Origin: an uncultured Oscillospiraceae bacterium
GTDB lineage: Bacteria; Bacillota; Clostridia; Oscillospirales; Ruminococcaceae
NCBI GenBank assembly: GCA_934464775.1
Contig: CAKSKG010000002.1
Span: 120,194-184,193, forward strand
DNA: 64,000 bases
Reading direction: 5' to 3'
This document shows, in pieces, positions 52,728 to 60,369 of this stretch. The notes below the pieces were generated by a model. The model was not told the origin of the DNA. It worked only from the letters and a program-made list of their open reading frames with translations, and did not search any database. Every line of letters starts with the position of its first letter. Position 1 is the stretch's first letter. Both the position numbers and the translations under genes were made by a program.

Positions 52728-54296
52728 ATGAAATATACAGGTCTTGCAAGAAAAATATCCGCAGCGGCTATGGCTGTCCTGCTTTCGGCAGGCGCACTTT
52801 CCGGCGGAAGTATGTACAGCATCACTGCCGATTACGAGGACGAGATCTCCTCGCTGGAGCAGCGTCAGGCTGAACTTGCCGAGGAACGCAGAAAGCTTGA
52901 GGATACATTAAAGGAATACACCGACAATGTTGACGAGCAGGACGAATATCTGAAGCTTTACGATGAAAAAATGTCTGTTCAGGAACAGGAAATGGCAAAC
53001 ATCAATGAGCAGATAAATATTATAAACGACCGTCTTGACGAGCTTGACAAGCAGATCGCCGACAAGCAGAAGGAAGTCGATGCAGGCGTTGAAGCCTTCC
53101 GTGAGCGTCTCAGAGCAATGTATATCGCAGGAAACGATACCGTTGCGGAGGTACTTGCAGGCTCTTCCAACTTCTATGATATGCTTGCTCGCCTTGAAAT
53201 GGTGCAGCGTGTGTCCCAGCATGACAACGAGATGATAAAGGAGCTTACCGACAAGATCGAAAGCCTTAACAGCGACAAGGAAGCTCTCGAAAACGAGCGC
53301 ACAGCCCTTGACGATAAAAAGACCGAGCAGCTTGCCGTTCTTGACGAGCTTCGCGAGACCTATGCAAATCATCAGCAGACCAAGGAATGGTACGAAAATC
53401 AGGCTGCCGCACAGCAGGAGCGCACCGATGAGGTGATAGCTAAGGAGCAGCAGGCGGAGGAAGAGCTTCAGGACTATATCCGCAAGCAGCAGGAAGAAAT
53501 AGCCGCAAGAATGGCTGAAAAGAAGAAAAAGCAGGAAGAAGAGCGCAAAAAGAAAGAAGCCGAGAAAAAGGCTGAAGAAGAGCGTCTTGCCAAGGAAAAG
53601 GAAGCCGAGGAAGCCGCAAAGGCAGCGACCGAGACTGAAAAGCCTGCCGAAACGACAGCTGCCGTTACAGAAGCCGAAAAGGAAGAGGATTATGATACTA
53701 TCCTCCCCGACGAAAGCGACGACAGCGATGAATTCACAGTAACTGCCCGGACCGAGGATCACAGCGGAGATTTTGCCGATCCTTACAGCTCCTATGAGTT
53801 CGGAAAGGTATATTCTTCCTCCGTGGAAGAGGAAAGCTCCGATTCAGATTCTTCATCCGAGGACAAGGGCTACGGCACAAGCTCCGATACAGGCTTTATC
53901 TGGCCCGTTCCCACAGTAAGAAACATCACCGATACCTACGGCAGCAGATATATCGAGGAAGAAGGCTCCACCTCATTCCACAAAGGTATCGACATAAATA
54001 AGCCCAACTGCTCGGGCGAAGCTATCGTTGCCTCCGCAGGCGGCGTTGTAATCACCGCTTCCGATACGGGCAACGGCTACGGAACACACGTTGTTATCGA
54101 CCACGGCGACGGCATAGCTACCCTTTACGGTCATATGTCCTCTGCGGCTGTCAGCGTCGGCGACGAGGTACAGCAGGGTCAGGTCATCGGCTACATAGGA
54201 AATTCGGGCTATGCTTACGGCTATCACTGCCACTTCGAGGTCCGTGTAAACGGTCAGCACACCGATCCTTTCAACTATGTTTCAATGGACAATTAA
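52728..54296 (+). CDS. Coiled-coil M23 peptidoglycan hydrolase (EnvC-like)
   Basis: A 522-residue secreted protein. Signal peptide (about 1-35), long coiled coil (about 36-280) rich in Lys/Glu with a KKKQEEERKKKEAEKKAEEE stretch, an acidic Ser/Asp linker, then an M23 domain (about 390-515). Zinc ligands are in FHKGIDINKP, HVVIDHGDG and YHCHFEV, so it should be active, unlike E. coli EnvC. It is the probable FtsEX-controlled hydrolase, encoded 20 bases after ftsX. Confidence 0.92.
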   Translation: MKYTGLARKISAAAMAVLLSAGALSGGSMYSITADYEDEISSLEQRQAELAEERRKLEDTLKEYTDNVDEQDEYLKLYDEKMSVQEQEMANINEQINIINDRLDELDKQIADKQKEVDAGVEAFRERLRAMYIAGNDTVAEVLAGSSNFYDMLARLEMVQRVSQHDNEMIKELTDKIESLNSDKEALENERTALDDKKTEQLAVLDELRETYANHQQTKEWYENQAAAQQERTDEVIAKEQQAEEELQDYIRKQQEEIAARMAEKKKKQEEERKKKEAEKKAEEERLAKEKEAEEAAKAATETEKPAETTAAVTEAEKEEDYDTILPDESDDSDEFTVTARTEDHSGDFADPYSSYEFGKVYSSSVEEESSDSDSSSEDKGYGTSSDTGFIWPVPTVRNITDTYGSRYIEEEGSTSFHKGIDINKPNCSGEAIVASAGGVVITASDTGNGYGTHVVIDHGDGIATLYGHMSSAAVSVGDEVQQGQVIGYIGNSGYAYGYHCHFEVRVNGQHTDPFNYVSMDN

Positions 54297-54325
54297 CAGT
54301 CGCATGAGAGGAAGTCATACTTCAC

Positions 54326-55540
54326 ATGAACAAAAAAGTATCTCTTGGCGTGACGGTGGGACTAATGGCGCTTACAGCCGCAGTGACCTTCGTTGTAACG
54401 GGAAACATCTCCCTTGAAATCTTTAATAAAAAAGTCAGCGGCGTAAACGAAAAGCAGGAACAGTATTCAAAGCTTGCCGAGGCAGACAGCTTCGCAAGGA
54501 ATTACTACATCGGCGAGATCAACGAGACCGAGCTTTCGGACGATATCGCCGCAGGCTATATAAACGGACTGAACGACCCCTACGCAGTATATTATTCGGC
54601 AGACGAAGCCGCATCGCTCACATCGGAATATACGGGCAGCAGCATCGGTCTGGGATTCAGCTGGGAAAAGGATTCCAGCGGATATATCCGCGTTTCGGGA
54701 GTTATTGAAAACACCTCCGCCGATGAATACGGCATGAAGCCCGGCGACATCATCATGGCGGTGAACAATACAAACATCATCTCCTACCCCGGAGGATATT
54801 CCGAAGCGGTGAAGCTTTTCAGCTCCGCCGAGGGAACAAAGGTCAAGCTCCACATCAAGCGTACTGCCGAGGACGGCACAGCCGAGTTCAGCAACTATGA
54901 CCTTATCTCCTCACGCACGGAAATAATCTCCGTTACGGGCAGAATGATCGGCACAACAGGCTATATCCGAATTTCCGCATTCAACGACAACACTCCCAAG
55001 CAGTTTGAAGACCTGCTTGACACGCTGAAATCAGAGGGTGCGGAAAAATATATTTTTGATGTCCGTGACGATCAGGGCGGCTCAATGGACGCACTTTCGG
55101 AGATACTCGATGATATACTTCCTGCGGGAGATATCGTCCGTGCATATTACAAGGATCACGATGAGACTGTCATTTCAGCCACAGACGATGCGTCGCTGGA
55201 CGCACCCATGGTCGTGCTTGTGAACAACGGCACAAAGGGCGAAGCAGAGCTTTTCGCATTTGCTCTCCGTGACGAAAAGGGCGCAGTAACAGTGGGCAAG
55301 ACCACTTACGGAAAAGGCTATTTGCAGGAGATATTCCGCTGCTCGGACGGCAGTGCGGTAAAAATATCCACAGCCTCCCTGCGCACAAAAAACAGCGGTG
55401 AATTCAACGGCAGAGGACTGAAACCCGACCATGATGTTGCGCTGTCCGCAGGAGTTGAGCCGTTCAGGCTTTCCGCAGAGGAGCAGGAGAAATACGATGC
55501 ACAGCTCATCAAAGCAATAGAAGCCGCTGAAACCAACTGA
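54326..55540 (+). CDS. S41 (CtpA-like) protein without the catalytic serine
   Basis: A 404-residue exported protein: N-terminal membrane anchor (about 5-28), PDZ domain (about 95-190, with GSSIGLGFSW and GMKPGDIIMAV) and an S41 protease domain. The catalytic lysine segment VGKTTYGKGYLQE is present. The serine segment, normally N-G-G-S-A-S-A-S-E, reads NNGTKGEAE, with no serine. It is therefore probably a pseudoprotease that binds rather than cuts, next to the FtsEX-M23 system. Confidence 0.86.
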   Translation: MNKKVSLGVTVGLMALTAAVTFVVTGNISLEIFNKKVSGVNEKQEQYSKLAEADSFARNYYIGEINETELSDDIAAGYINGLNDPYAVYYSADEAASLTSEYTGSSIGLGFSWEKDSSGYIRVSGVIENTSADEYGMKPGDIIMAVNNTNIISYPGGYSEAVKLFSSAEGTKVKLHIKRTAEDGTAEFSNYDLISSRTEIISVTGRMIGTTGYIRISAFNDNTPKQFEDLLDTLKSEGAEKYIFDVRDDQGGSMDALSEILDDILPAGDIVRAYYKDHDETVISATDDASLDAPMVVLVNNGTKGEAELFAFALRDEKGAVTVGKTTYGKGYLQEIFRCSDGSAVKISTASLRTKNSGEFNGRGLKPDHDVALSAGVEPFRLSAEEQEKYDAQLIKAIEAAETN

Positions 55541-55555
55541 CTTGGAGGATTTTCA

Positions 55556-55918
55556 ATGTTCGCACAGCTTAAAGAATTCGGCGCAGCATACATTATAGTA
55601 ATGGTGTTGGTGGTCATTGTGTTCATTCTTGACGCAATAAGCATAATAAAATGCCTTACAACAAAGCGCGACACCCTCACGGACTATGCGGAATTCATGG
55701 TAAAATACGCAAAAATATTTATGCTTGCCATATTCGGCGCATATTTCATACTCCAGACCCTTGATGATAAGATCCTCACATCTGTAAAGGTTCTGCATAT
55801 CATAGTAGGCGTGCTTGCACTGATCGACGCTGTTGCCAGCCTTATAGTCAAGCTGAAATACCGCTATGCCAGAGTAAACGGCAAGCGTGTGGATCCTAAG
55901 GAAAAGGATCTGATGTGA
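55556..55918 (+). CDS. Small membrane protein of unknown function
   Basis: A 120-residue protein with three membrane segments (about 10-32, 50-72 and 80-100) and a basic tail ending KKRVDPKEKDLM-like (actual GKRVDPKEKDLM). It follows the S41 gene by 15 bases with GGAGG, and its stop overlaps the next start (ATGTGATG). Unknown family; it may be part of the same envelope operon. Confidence 0.68.
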   Translation: MFAQLKEFGAAYIIVMVLVVIVFILDAISIIKCLTTKRDTLTDYAEFMVKYAKIFMLAIFGAYFILQTLDDKILTSVKVLHIIVGVLALIDAVASLIVKLKYRYARVNGKRVDPKEKDLM

Positions 55919-56583
55919 TGTTTTTCAAAAAGAAGAAGAAAAATCCCTACGGCGAGTCGGTAAAAATTCTTGCGTCGGAGGGATATACCGATAAATATAT
56001 CGAAGCATTGAAAGCCGATATTGAAAAAGCCGACCCAAAGGATAAGCCCAAGGGAAATGCTCATCTTGCCTGTACAAAGCTTTTCCGCGGCGAGCTGACG
56101 GAAGCAAAGCAGATATTTTCGGAGCTGGATTTTATGAAGCTCCCCGATTATCTTGTCCAGACAATGCTTGCCAACTATATTTTGTGCCTGTTTCTGCTGA
56201 ATAATTTCCGTGAACTGCGTGAGACGTATGTTGAGTATAATCGTGCTCTGCTGTCCGAGCCTACATTGCTGATGCGTAGATCGCTGGGGATATATGAGTT
56301 CACGTCGGGAAATTATGATGCGGCCACAACGATATTTCTGAAGCTGGAGAAAGATAATGCCGATGATTCAAGAGGAACGATGATGGCAGATGTATGCCTT
56401 GCGAGGACGTTCATGAAGCTGGAGATGTATGAGCAGGCGATGAAATATAGTAGGAATTTCGGTAGATATGAGGATAAAGATGAACTGGGGAAACAGGTAA
56501 AGAAGCTGAGTAAACAGATATTTGAGAAGCTGACGCCCGAACAGAGGGTGGAAATGGTAAAGACAAAAGTAAAAAACGGTTGA
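55918..56583 (+). CDS. TPR-like cytosolic protein
   Basis: A 221-residue protein, all-helical by pattern, with a Lys-rich start (FFKKKKKNPYG) and repeated helix pairs around residues 40-190 (tetratricopeptide-like, such as RRSLGIYEFTSGNYDAATTIFLKLE). ATG 55918 is used rather than the GTG three bases earlier. The second half is more AT-rich with looser codons. The last codons (KNG-stop) form part of a 46-bp inverted repeat shared with 57161-57206, which is odd. Confidence 0.7.
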   Translation: MFFKKKKKNPYGESVKILASEGYTDKYIEALKADIEKADPKDKPKGNAHLACTKLFRGELTEAKQIFSELDFMKLPDYLVQTMLANYILCLFLLNNFRELRETYVEYNRALLSEPTLLMRRSLGIYEFTSGNYDAATTIFLKLEKDNADDSRGTMMADVCLARTFMKLEMYEQAMKYSRNFGRYEDKDELGKQVKKLSKQIFEKLTPEQRVEMVKTKVKNG

Positions 56584-56589
56584 GAGTAA

Positions 56590-56970
56590 ATAGGTATAAA
56601 AGTTTCGTCCACCTTTTCAAAGGTGGTGGGTTTCGCTGTCGTATATAAACATATGGAGCACTCATATGAAAATATTTTTAATTGCTTTATTATCCATTAT
56701 TGCGCTTTGTTTTATTGTTTTTTCAATAAAGCAAAAAATAAAAGCTTTTGCATGGTTGGCGATAATCATTATTTTTTCGGTTATTATGGTTTGTATATTT
56801 GACTCGATAAAAATGTTTGGCTTTATGGGATTAAGTATTTTTGTTCCATTGTATTACAAAATAACCAATAAATAGTTGGTGGAATCCATAGGGCAAAGCC
56901 CTTGGTCGCCGTCCGCAGACGGCGAAATCCCCTTGATGCGAGAAATGCGAAGCATTGCGAGTCTGCACTG
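56590..56970 (+). repeat. Modular palindromic repeat, copy R4, split by an ORF
   Basis: The first modules (TATAAAAGTTTCGTCC plus CCACCTTTTCAAAGGTGG, to about 56635) and the last (AGGGCAAAGCCCT, GTCGCCGTCCGCAGACGGCGAAA, GAGAAATGCGAAGCATTGCGAG; 56888-56967) are separated by about 250 bases carrying a complete small gene. Confidence 0.75.
56666..56875 (+). CDS. Small membrane protein inside repeat R4
   Basis: A 69-residue protein with two or three membrane segments and little else. GGAG lies seven bases before the ATG. AT-rich codons differ from the flanking genes. It stands exactly within the palindromic repeat as cargo. Unknown function; a similar size and style to the AT-rich membrane protein at 966, but no sequence match seen. 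Confidence 0.6.
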   Translation: MKIFLIALLSIIALCFIVFSIKQKIKAFAWLAIIIIFSVIMVCIFDSIKMFGFMGLSIFVPLYYKITNK

Positions 56971-56980
56971 CTATAATAAT

Positions 56981-57015
56981 AAAAGGTATGCGTTACAAAT
57001 TCGCATACCTTTTTG
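56981..57015 (+). terminator. Terminator after repeat R4
   Basis: AAAAGGTATGCG (56981-56992) pairs with CGCATACCTTTT (57002-57013), T run after. Nearly the same as the hairpin after R3. Confidence 0.72.
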
Positions 57016-57032
57016 TTTTGTATAGGATAGTA

Positions 57033-57189
57033 TCCTCGAATGCATACGCATTCTCGGTGCGGTGCTGTCCATGGGACAGCATGGGGAGTTTCGCACTCTG
57101 CGGAGTGCGACCAAGGGCTTTGCCCTATGGAACTGCTCTCCGCAGGAGAGCATCACCTTCTGAAAAGGTGGACGAAACTTTTATACCTA
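57033..57189 (-). repeat. Modular palindromic repeat, copy R5 (reverse)
   Basis: Read on the minus strand the modules are the same as in R2: TATAAAAGTTTCGTCC plus CACCTTTTCAGAAGGTG, GCTCTCCTGCGGAGAGC, AGGGCAAAGCCCT, GTCGCACTCCGCAGAGTGCGAAAC, ATGCTGTCCCATGGACAGCA, then GAGAATGCGTATGCATTCGAGG. Confidence 0.8.
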
Positions 57190-57210
57190 TTTACTCTCTA
57201 CCGTTTCTTA

Positions 57211-57738
57211 CTATGCTCTCTGATAATTCACTATCATCGCCTTTATCGCCGCCGCATGAAGCATCTCATCAAGTGCGATCCTCGTCAACAATGCAAAAAC
57301 ATATCTATCCCCACACCGTCTCGCAAGGCTTATATAACCATTATACGCCGCCTGTTCACCCCTCAGCGCCCCATAAAACACATTCAGCGGTCTGCGCTCA
57401 TCACTGACATTACTTCCCTGCCAATACACAGGCGACTGCGGCGACCCACTGACATCTCCGAACACCGGATCTCCCCCAAGCTTTATCATGAGCTGTCCCA
57501 GCAGCGACAAATGATGCATCTCCACCGCCGCCATTTTACGAAACACCTCCGCATACTCCCCATAACTCTCGGAAAGCACAAAGCTATTATACGTATACCC
57601 CGCCACAGACGTAAGCTCACTGCTCTGTCCCGCATACAGCGCCGATATCTGCGCCGCAAGCCGTTTATTCTCCCTTGCCGCCATTACCTCGGGATACGGC
57701 GAGCTGTCCCGAAGCGAAAGCTTATCAAATTCTATCAT
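57211..57738 (-). CDS. Ferritin-like diiron-fold protein
   Basis: A 175-residue four-helix protein. Candidate metal residues are E in SSELTSVAGYTYNSF, E-x-x-H in VEMHHLSLLG, E in RGEQAAYNGY and E-x-x-H in DEMLHAAAI, the rubrerythrin/ferritin pattern. ATG 57738 follows GGAGG. It lies beside feoAB, so a link to iron or oxidative stress is reasonable; a spore-coat manganese-catalase-like role is another option. Confidence 0.78.
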   Translation of the reverse strand: MIEFDKLSLRDSSPYPEVMAARENKRLAAQISALYAGQSSELTSVAGYTYNSFVLSESYGEYAEVFRKMAAVEMHHLSLLGQLMIKLGGDPVFGDVSGSPQSPVYWQGSNVSDERRPLNVFYGALRGEQAAYNGYISLARRCGDRYVFALLTRIALDEMLHAAAIKAMIVNYQRA

Positions 57739-57819
57739 AAAAAACCTCCGTTTGCCGAACATACATTACTGACATGACACATCAATATATGTATATTGAC
57801 AAACGGAGGAGGTTATACA

Positions 57820-57954
57820 TTATTTTCTGCCGCATTTTCCGTCACAGCCGCTGCAATTTCCGCAGCAGCCTTTTTTCCCTCTGAAAATGCTTATCAGCGC
57901 AAATACAGCACCAACGGCGATAAGCCCAATAACTATCCAATCAGCAATATTCAT
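57820..57954 (-). CDS. FeoB-associated Cys-rich membrane protein
   Basis: A 44-residue protein: one membrane segment (WIVIGLIAVGAVFALISIF) and a tail with the cluster GCCGNCSGCDGKCGRK. It matches the small Cys-rich partner often found after FeoB in Clostridia. Found by translation directly, six bases after feoB. It may bind Fe2+ or help assemble FeoB. Confidence 0.85.
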   Translation of the reverse strand: MNIADWIVIGLIAVGAVFALISIFRGKKGCCGNCSGCDGKCGRK

Positions 57955-57960
57955 AACGCA

Positions 57961-59955
57961 TCACCCGAACAGACTTCCCACAAGATAAACTCCGAACGCA
58001 GACACCCATGCGATCACACACTGCACAGCCGAAAGCAGCACCGCATGACCCGAGCCAAGCTCACGCCTTACAGCCGCTATTGCCGCAACGCATGGCGTAT
58101 AAAGCAGCGTGAACACAAGGAAGCAGGCAGCCGAAAGCGGAGTGAATATGTACGCCAGCGATGAAGCAAGATCTCCGCCGCCCAACAGCACGGTCATTGT
58201 TGATACAACTGCTTCCTTTGCGGTAAAGCCCGTGATAAGCGCCGTTGAAACTCGCCAGTCATCAAAGCCCATTGGTCTGAATATGGGAGCAATGAGCCTT
58301 CCAAGATCGGCAAGCAGGCTGTCCGCACTGTTCGATACAACATTCAGCCGCACATCAAAGCTCTGCAAAAACCATATGACGATAGATGCAATAAAGATCA
58401 CCGTAAATGCTTTCTGCACAAAATCCCTCGCCTTTTCAAAGATCAGCATTCCCACGCTTTTTGCATCGGGAAAGCGATAGTTGGGCAGCTCCATTACAAA
58501 CGGCACTGGATTTCCTCTGAAAGCCGTCTTGTTCAGCACCATAGCAAAAAGTATGCCGATAAGTATTCCCGTGAAATACAGCCCCAGCATCACAAGCGGA
58601 CGGTATCTGCTGAAAAATGCCTGCGTGAATACCGCATAGATCGGCATTTTTGCGGAGCAGCTTATGAACGGCGTCAGAAAGATAGTCATTTTTCTGTCAC
58701 GCTCCGATGAAAGCGTTCTTGCGGACATTATCGCAGGAACGGAACAGCCAAATCCGATAAGCATCGGCACGAACGAACGTCCCGAAAGACCTATCTTTCG
58801 CAGAAGCTTATCCATTACAAAGGCAACTCTTGCCATATAGCCGCTGTCCTCCAGTATCGAAAGGAAGAAAAACAGCGTGACGATCGTAGGCAGAAAGCTA
58901 AGCACACTTCCCACTCCCGCAAATATACCGTCGATAACAAGGCTGTGTACAACGGGATTCAGCCCGTAAGCCGTCAGAAGACGATCGGTAACATCGGTCA
59001 CGGCAGCTATTCCTCTGTCCAGCAGATCTCCGAGAGCCGCTCCGATAACATTGAACGTCAGGAAAAATATCACAAGCATTATCAGCAGAAACAGCGGCAG
59101 CGCCAGATATTTGTTGGTAAGCACGCTGTCGATCTTCACACTGCGGATATGCTCCTTGCTTTCATGGCACTTGACCACCGTTTCGGAGCATATTTTTTCG
59201 ATAAAGCTGTATCGCATATCGGCAATGGCGGCATTTCTGTCCATTCCCGTATCATGCTCCATTTCGGTAACGCTGTGCTCCAGCATATCGCATTCGTTGT
59301 CGTTCAGTTTCAGCCTTGTGATTATCTCGGGATCGTCCTCGATAAGCTTTGAAGCCGCAAATCTGGGCGAAACGCCGATAGCCTCCGCATGATCCTCGAT
59401 AAGATGCGTTACTGCGTGAACGCATCTGTGAACGGCACCGCTGCAAAAATCAATGCGCTTAGGACGTATCTTTCCCTCCGCCTGCCTTACGGCAATATCG
59501 GTAAGCTCGTCAACACCCTCGTTTTTCGCAGCGGAGATCGGAATAACAGGTATGCCCAGCAGATCGGAGAGCCTGTCCGTATTTATCGAACCGCCGTTAT
59601 TCCGCACCTCGTCCATCATATTCAGCGCCAAAACCATTGGAATGTTCATCTCAATGAGCTGTAATGTGAGATAAAGATTGCGCTCAATGTTGGTGGCGTC
59701 CACGATGTTGATTATTCCGTCGGGCTTTTCATCGATAAGAAAATCTCTGGTGACGATCTCCTCGCCCGTATAGGGACGTATCGAATAAATGCCCGGCAGA
59801 TCAACTACCTCGCAGTTTTTGTGGTTCCTGATAAGACCGCTTTTCCTGTCAACAGTTACGCCGGGGAAATTTCCGACGTGCTGATTGGAGCCTGTCAGCT
59901 GATTGAACAGCGTGGTCTTGCCGCAGTTCTGGTTTCCCGCAAGAGCAAATATCAT
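57961..59955 (-). CDS. feoB: Ferrous iron transporter B
   Basis: Fe2+ uptake protein of 664 residues. N-terminal G domain: G1 GNQNCGKTTLFN, G2 region NFPGVTVDRKSG, G3 DLPGIYSI, G4 LNMMDE; then the GDI domain and the membrane part with two Gate motifs (VLSFLPTIVTLFFFLSILEDSGYMAR-type and SCSAKMPIY) and the conserved Cys in GFGCSVPA. It overlaps feoA by four bases (ATGA). Intact. Confidence 0.96.
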   Translation of the reverse strand: MIFALAGNQNCGKTTLFNQLTGSNQHVGNFPGVTVDRKSGLIRNHKNCEVVDLPGIYSIRPYTGEEIVTRDFLIDEKPDGIINIVDATNIERNLYLTLQLIEMNIPMVLALNMMDEVRNNGGSINTDRLSDLLGIPVIPISAAKNEGVDELTDIAVRQAEGKIRPKRIDFCSGAVHRCVHAVTHLIEDHAEAIGVSPRFAASKLIEDDPEIITRLKLNDNECDMLEHSVTEMEHDTGMDRNAAIADMRYSFIEKICSETVVKCHESKEHIRSVKIDSVLTNKYLALPLFLLIMLVIFFLTFNVIGAALGDLLDRGIAAVTDVTDRLLTAYGLNPVVHSLVIDGIFAGVGSVLSFLPTIVTLFFFLSILEDSGYMARVAFVMDKLLRKIGLSGRSFVPMLIGFGCSVPAIMSARTLSSERDRKMTIFLTPFISCSAKMPIYAVFTQAFFSRYRPLVMLGLYFTGILIGILFAMVLNKTAFRGNPVPFVMELPNYRFPDAKSVGMLIFEKARDFVQKAFTVIFIASIVIWFLQSFDVRLNVVSNSADSLLADLGRLIAPIFRPMGFDDWRVSTALITGFTAKEAVVSTMTVLLGGGDLASSLAYIFTPLSAACFLVFTLLYTPCVAAIAAVRRELGSGHAVLLSAVQCVIAWVSAFGVYLVGSLFG

Positions 59956-60194
59956 CGGCAGTCAGTTCCTTCATCGGGGATTATCTCAATTTTTTTCGCA
60001 TCGTCAAGGCGTATGGTAAGCTCATACCCACGAAGATGTATCTCTATGGGGTCGCCCATAGGTGCGGCTTTGCGGACAGTCACCCTTGTCCTTGGGATTA
60101 TTCCCATATCCAGCAGACGGCATCTAAGCGCTCCGTCGCCGCCCACAGCGGTTATAACGGCACTTTTGCCGATATCAAGCATATCCAGCGTCAA
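59952..60194 (-). CDS. feoA: Ferrous iron transport protein A
   Basis: An 80-residue SH3-like protein that regulates FeoB. Typical segments are GDGALRCRLLDMGIIPRTRV and APMGDPIEIHLRGYELTIR. It starts with TTG 60194, eight bases after AAGGAG. First gene of feoA-feoB-Cys-rich. Confidence 0.92.
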   Translation of the reverse strand: MTLDMLDIGKSAVITAVGGDGALRCRLLDMGIIPRTRVTVRKAAPMGDPIEIHLRGYELTIRLDDAKKIEIIPDEGTDCR

Positions 60195-60241
60195 TTTTAT
60201 CGCTCCTTACAATTGTTAACTAAATCTAACTTTATGATATG

Positions 60242-60270
60242 ATTATATACTTTTTCAGCCGATTTGTCAA
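60242..60270 (-). promoter_or_regulatory. Consensus promoter of feoAB
   Basis: Minus strand TTGACA (60265-60270), 17 bases, TATAAT (60242-60247). A clear Fur or DtxR-type box was not identified; AGTTAGATTTAGTTAAC just downstream is a weak candidate. Confidence 0.8.
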
Positions 60271-60314
60271 TAATTATATGATAAAACCAACCAAAATATG
60301 ATGCTTCAAAAGTG

Positions 60315-60345
60315 AAAAAAGGCAGCCCCAAAAAGGGACTGCCCA
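60315..60345 (-). terminator. Terminator of the chemoreceptor gene
   Basis: Minus strand GGGCAGTCCC, TTTTT, GGGGCTGCC then TTTTTTCAC. Confidence 0.8.
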
Positions 60346-60369
60346 ATCATCTTTTCTTTCTAAATCAGA

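Larger units (their letters stand above)
56574..57206. repeat. Unit bounded by 46-bp inverted repeats
   Basis: The left end 56574-56619 and right end 57161-57206 are inverted copies with one mismatch. The left end includes the last codons of the TPR-like gene. Inside are repeat copies R4 and R5 and a 69-residue membrane ORF. It looks like a duplication or mobile unit of palindromic repeats. Confidence 0.75.

Noticed and set aside
52908..53762. A 284-codon minus-strand frame rich in Leu and Phe
   Set aside because: Mirror image of the Lys/Glu coiled-coil codons of the M23 protein; not a real membrane protein.
57783..57798. CAATATA-TG-TATATTG dyad as a further member of the phage-operon dyad family
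   Set aside because: Spacing and core differ (16 bp, 2-bp centre), and it lies near unrelated iron genes; AT-rich chance is likely.
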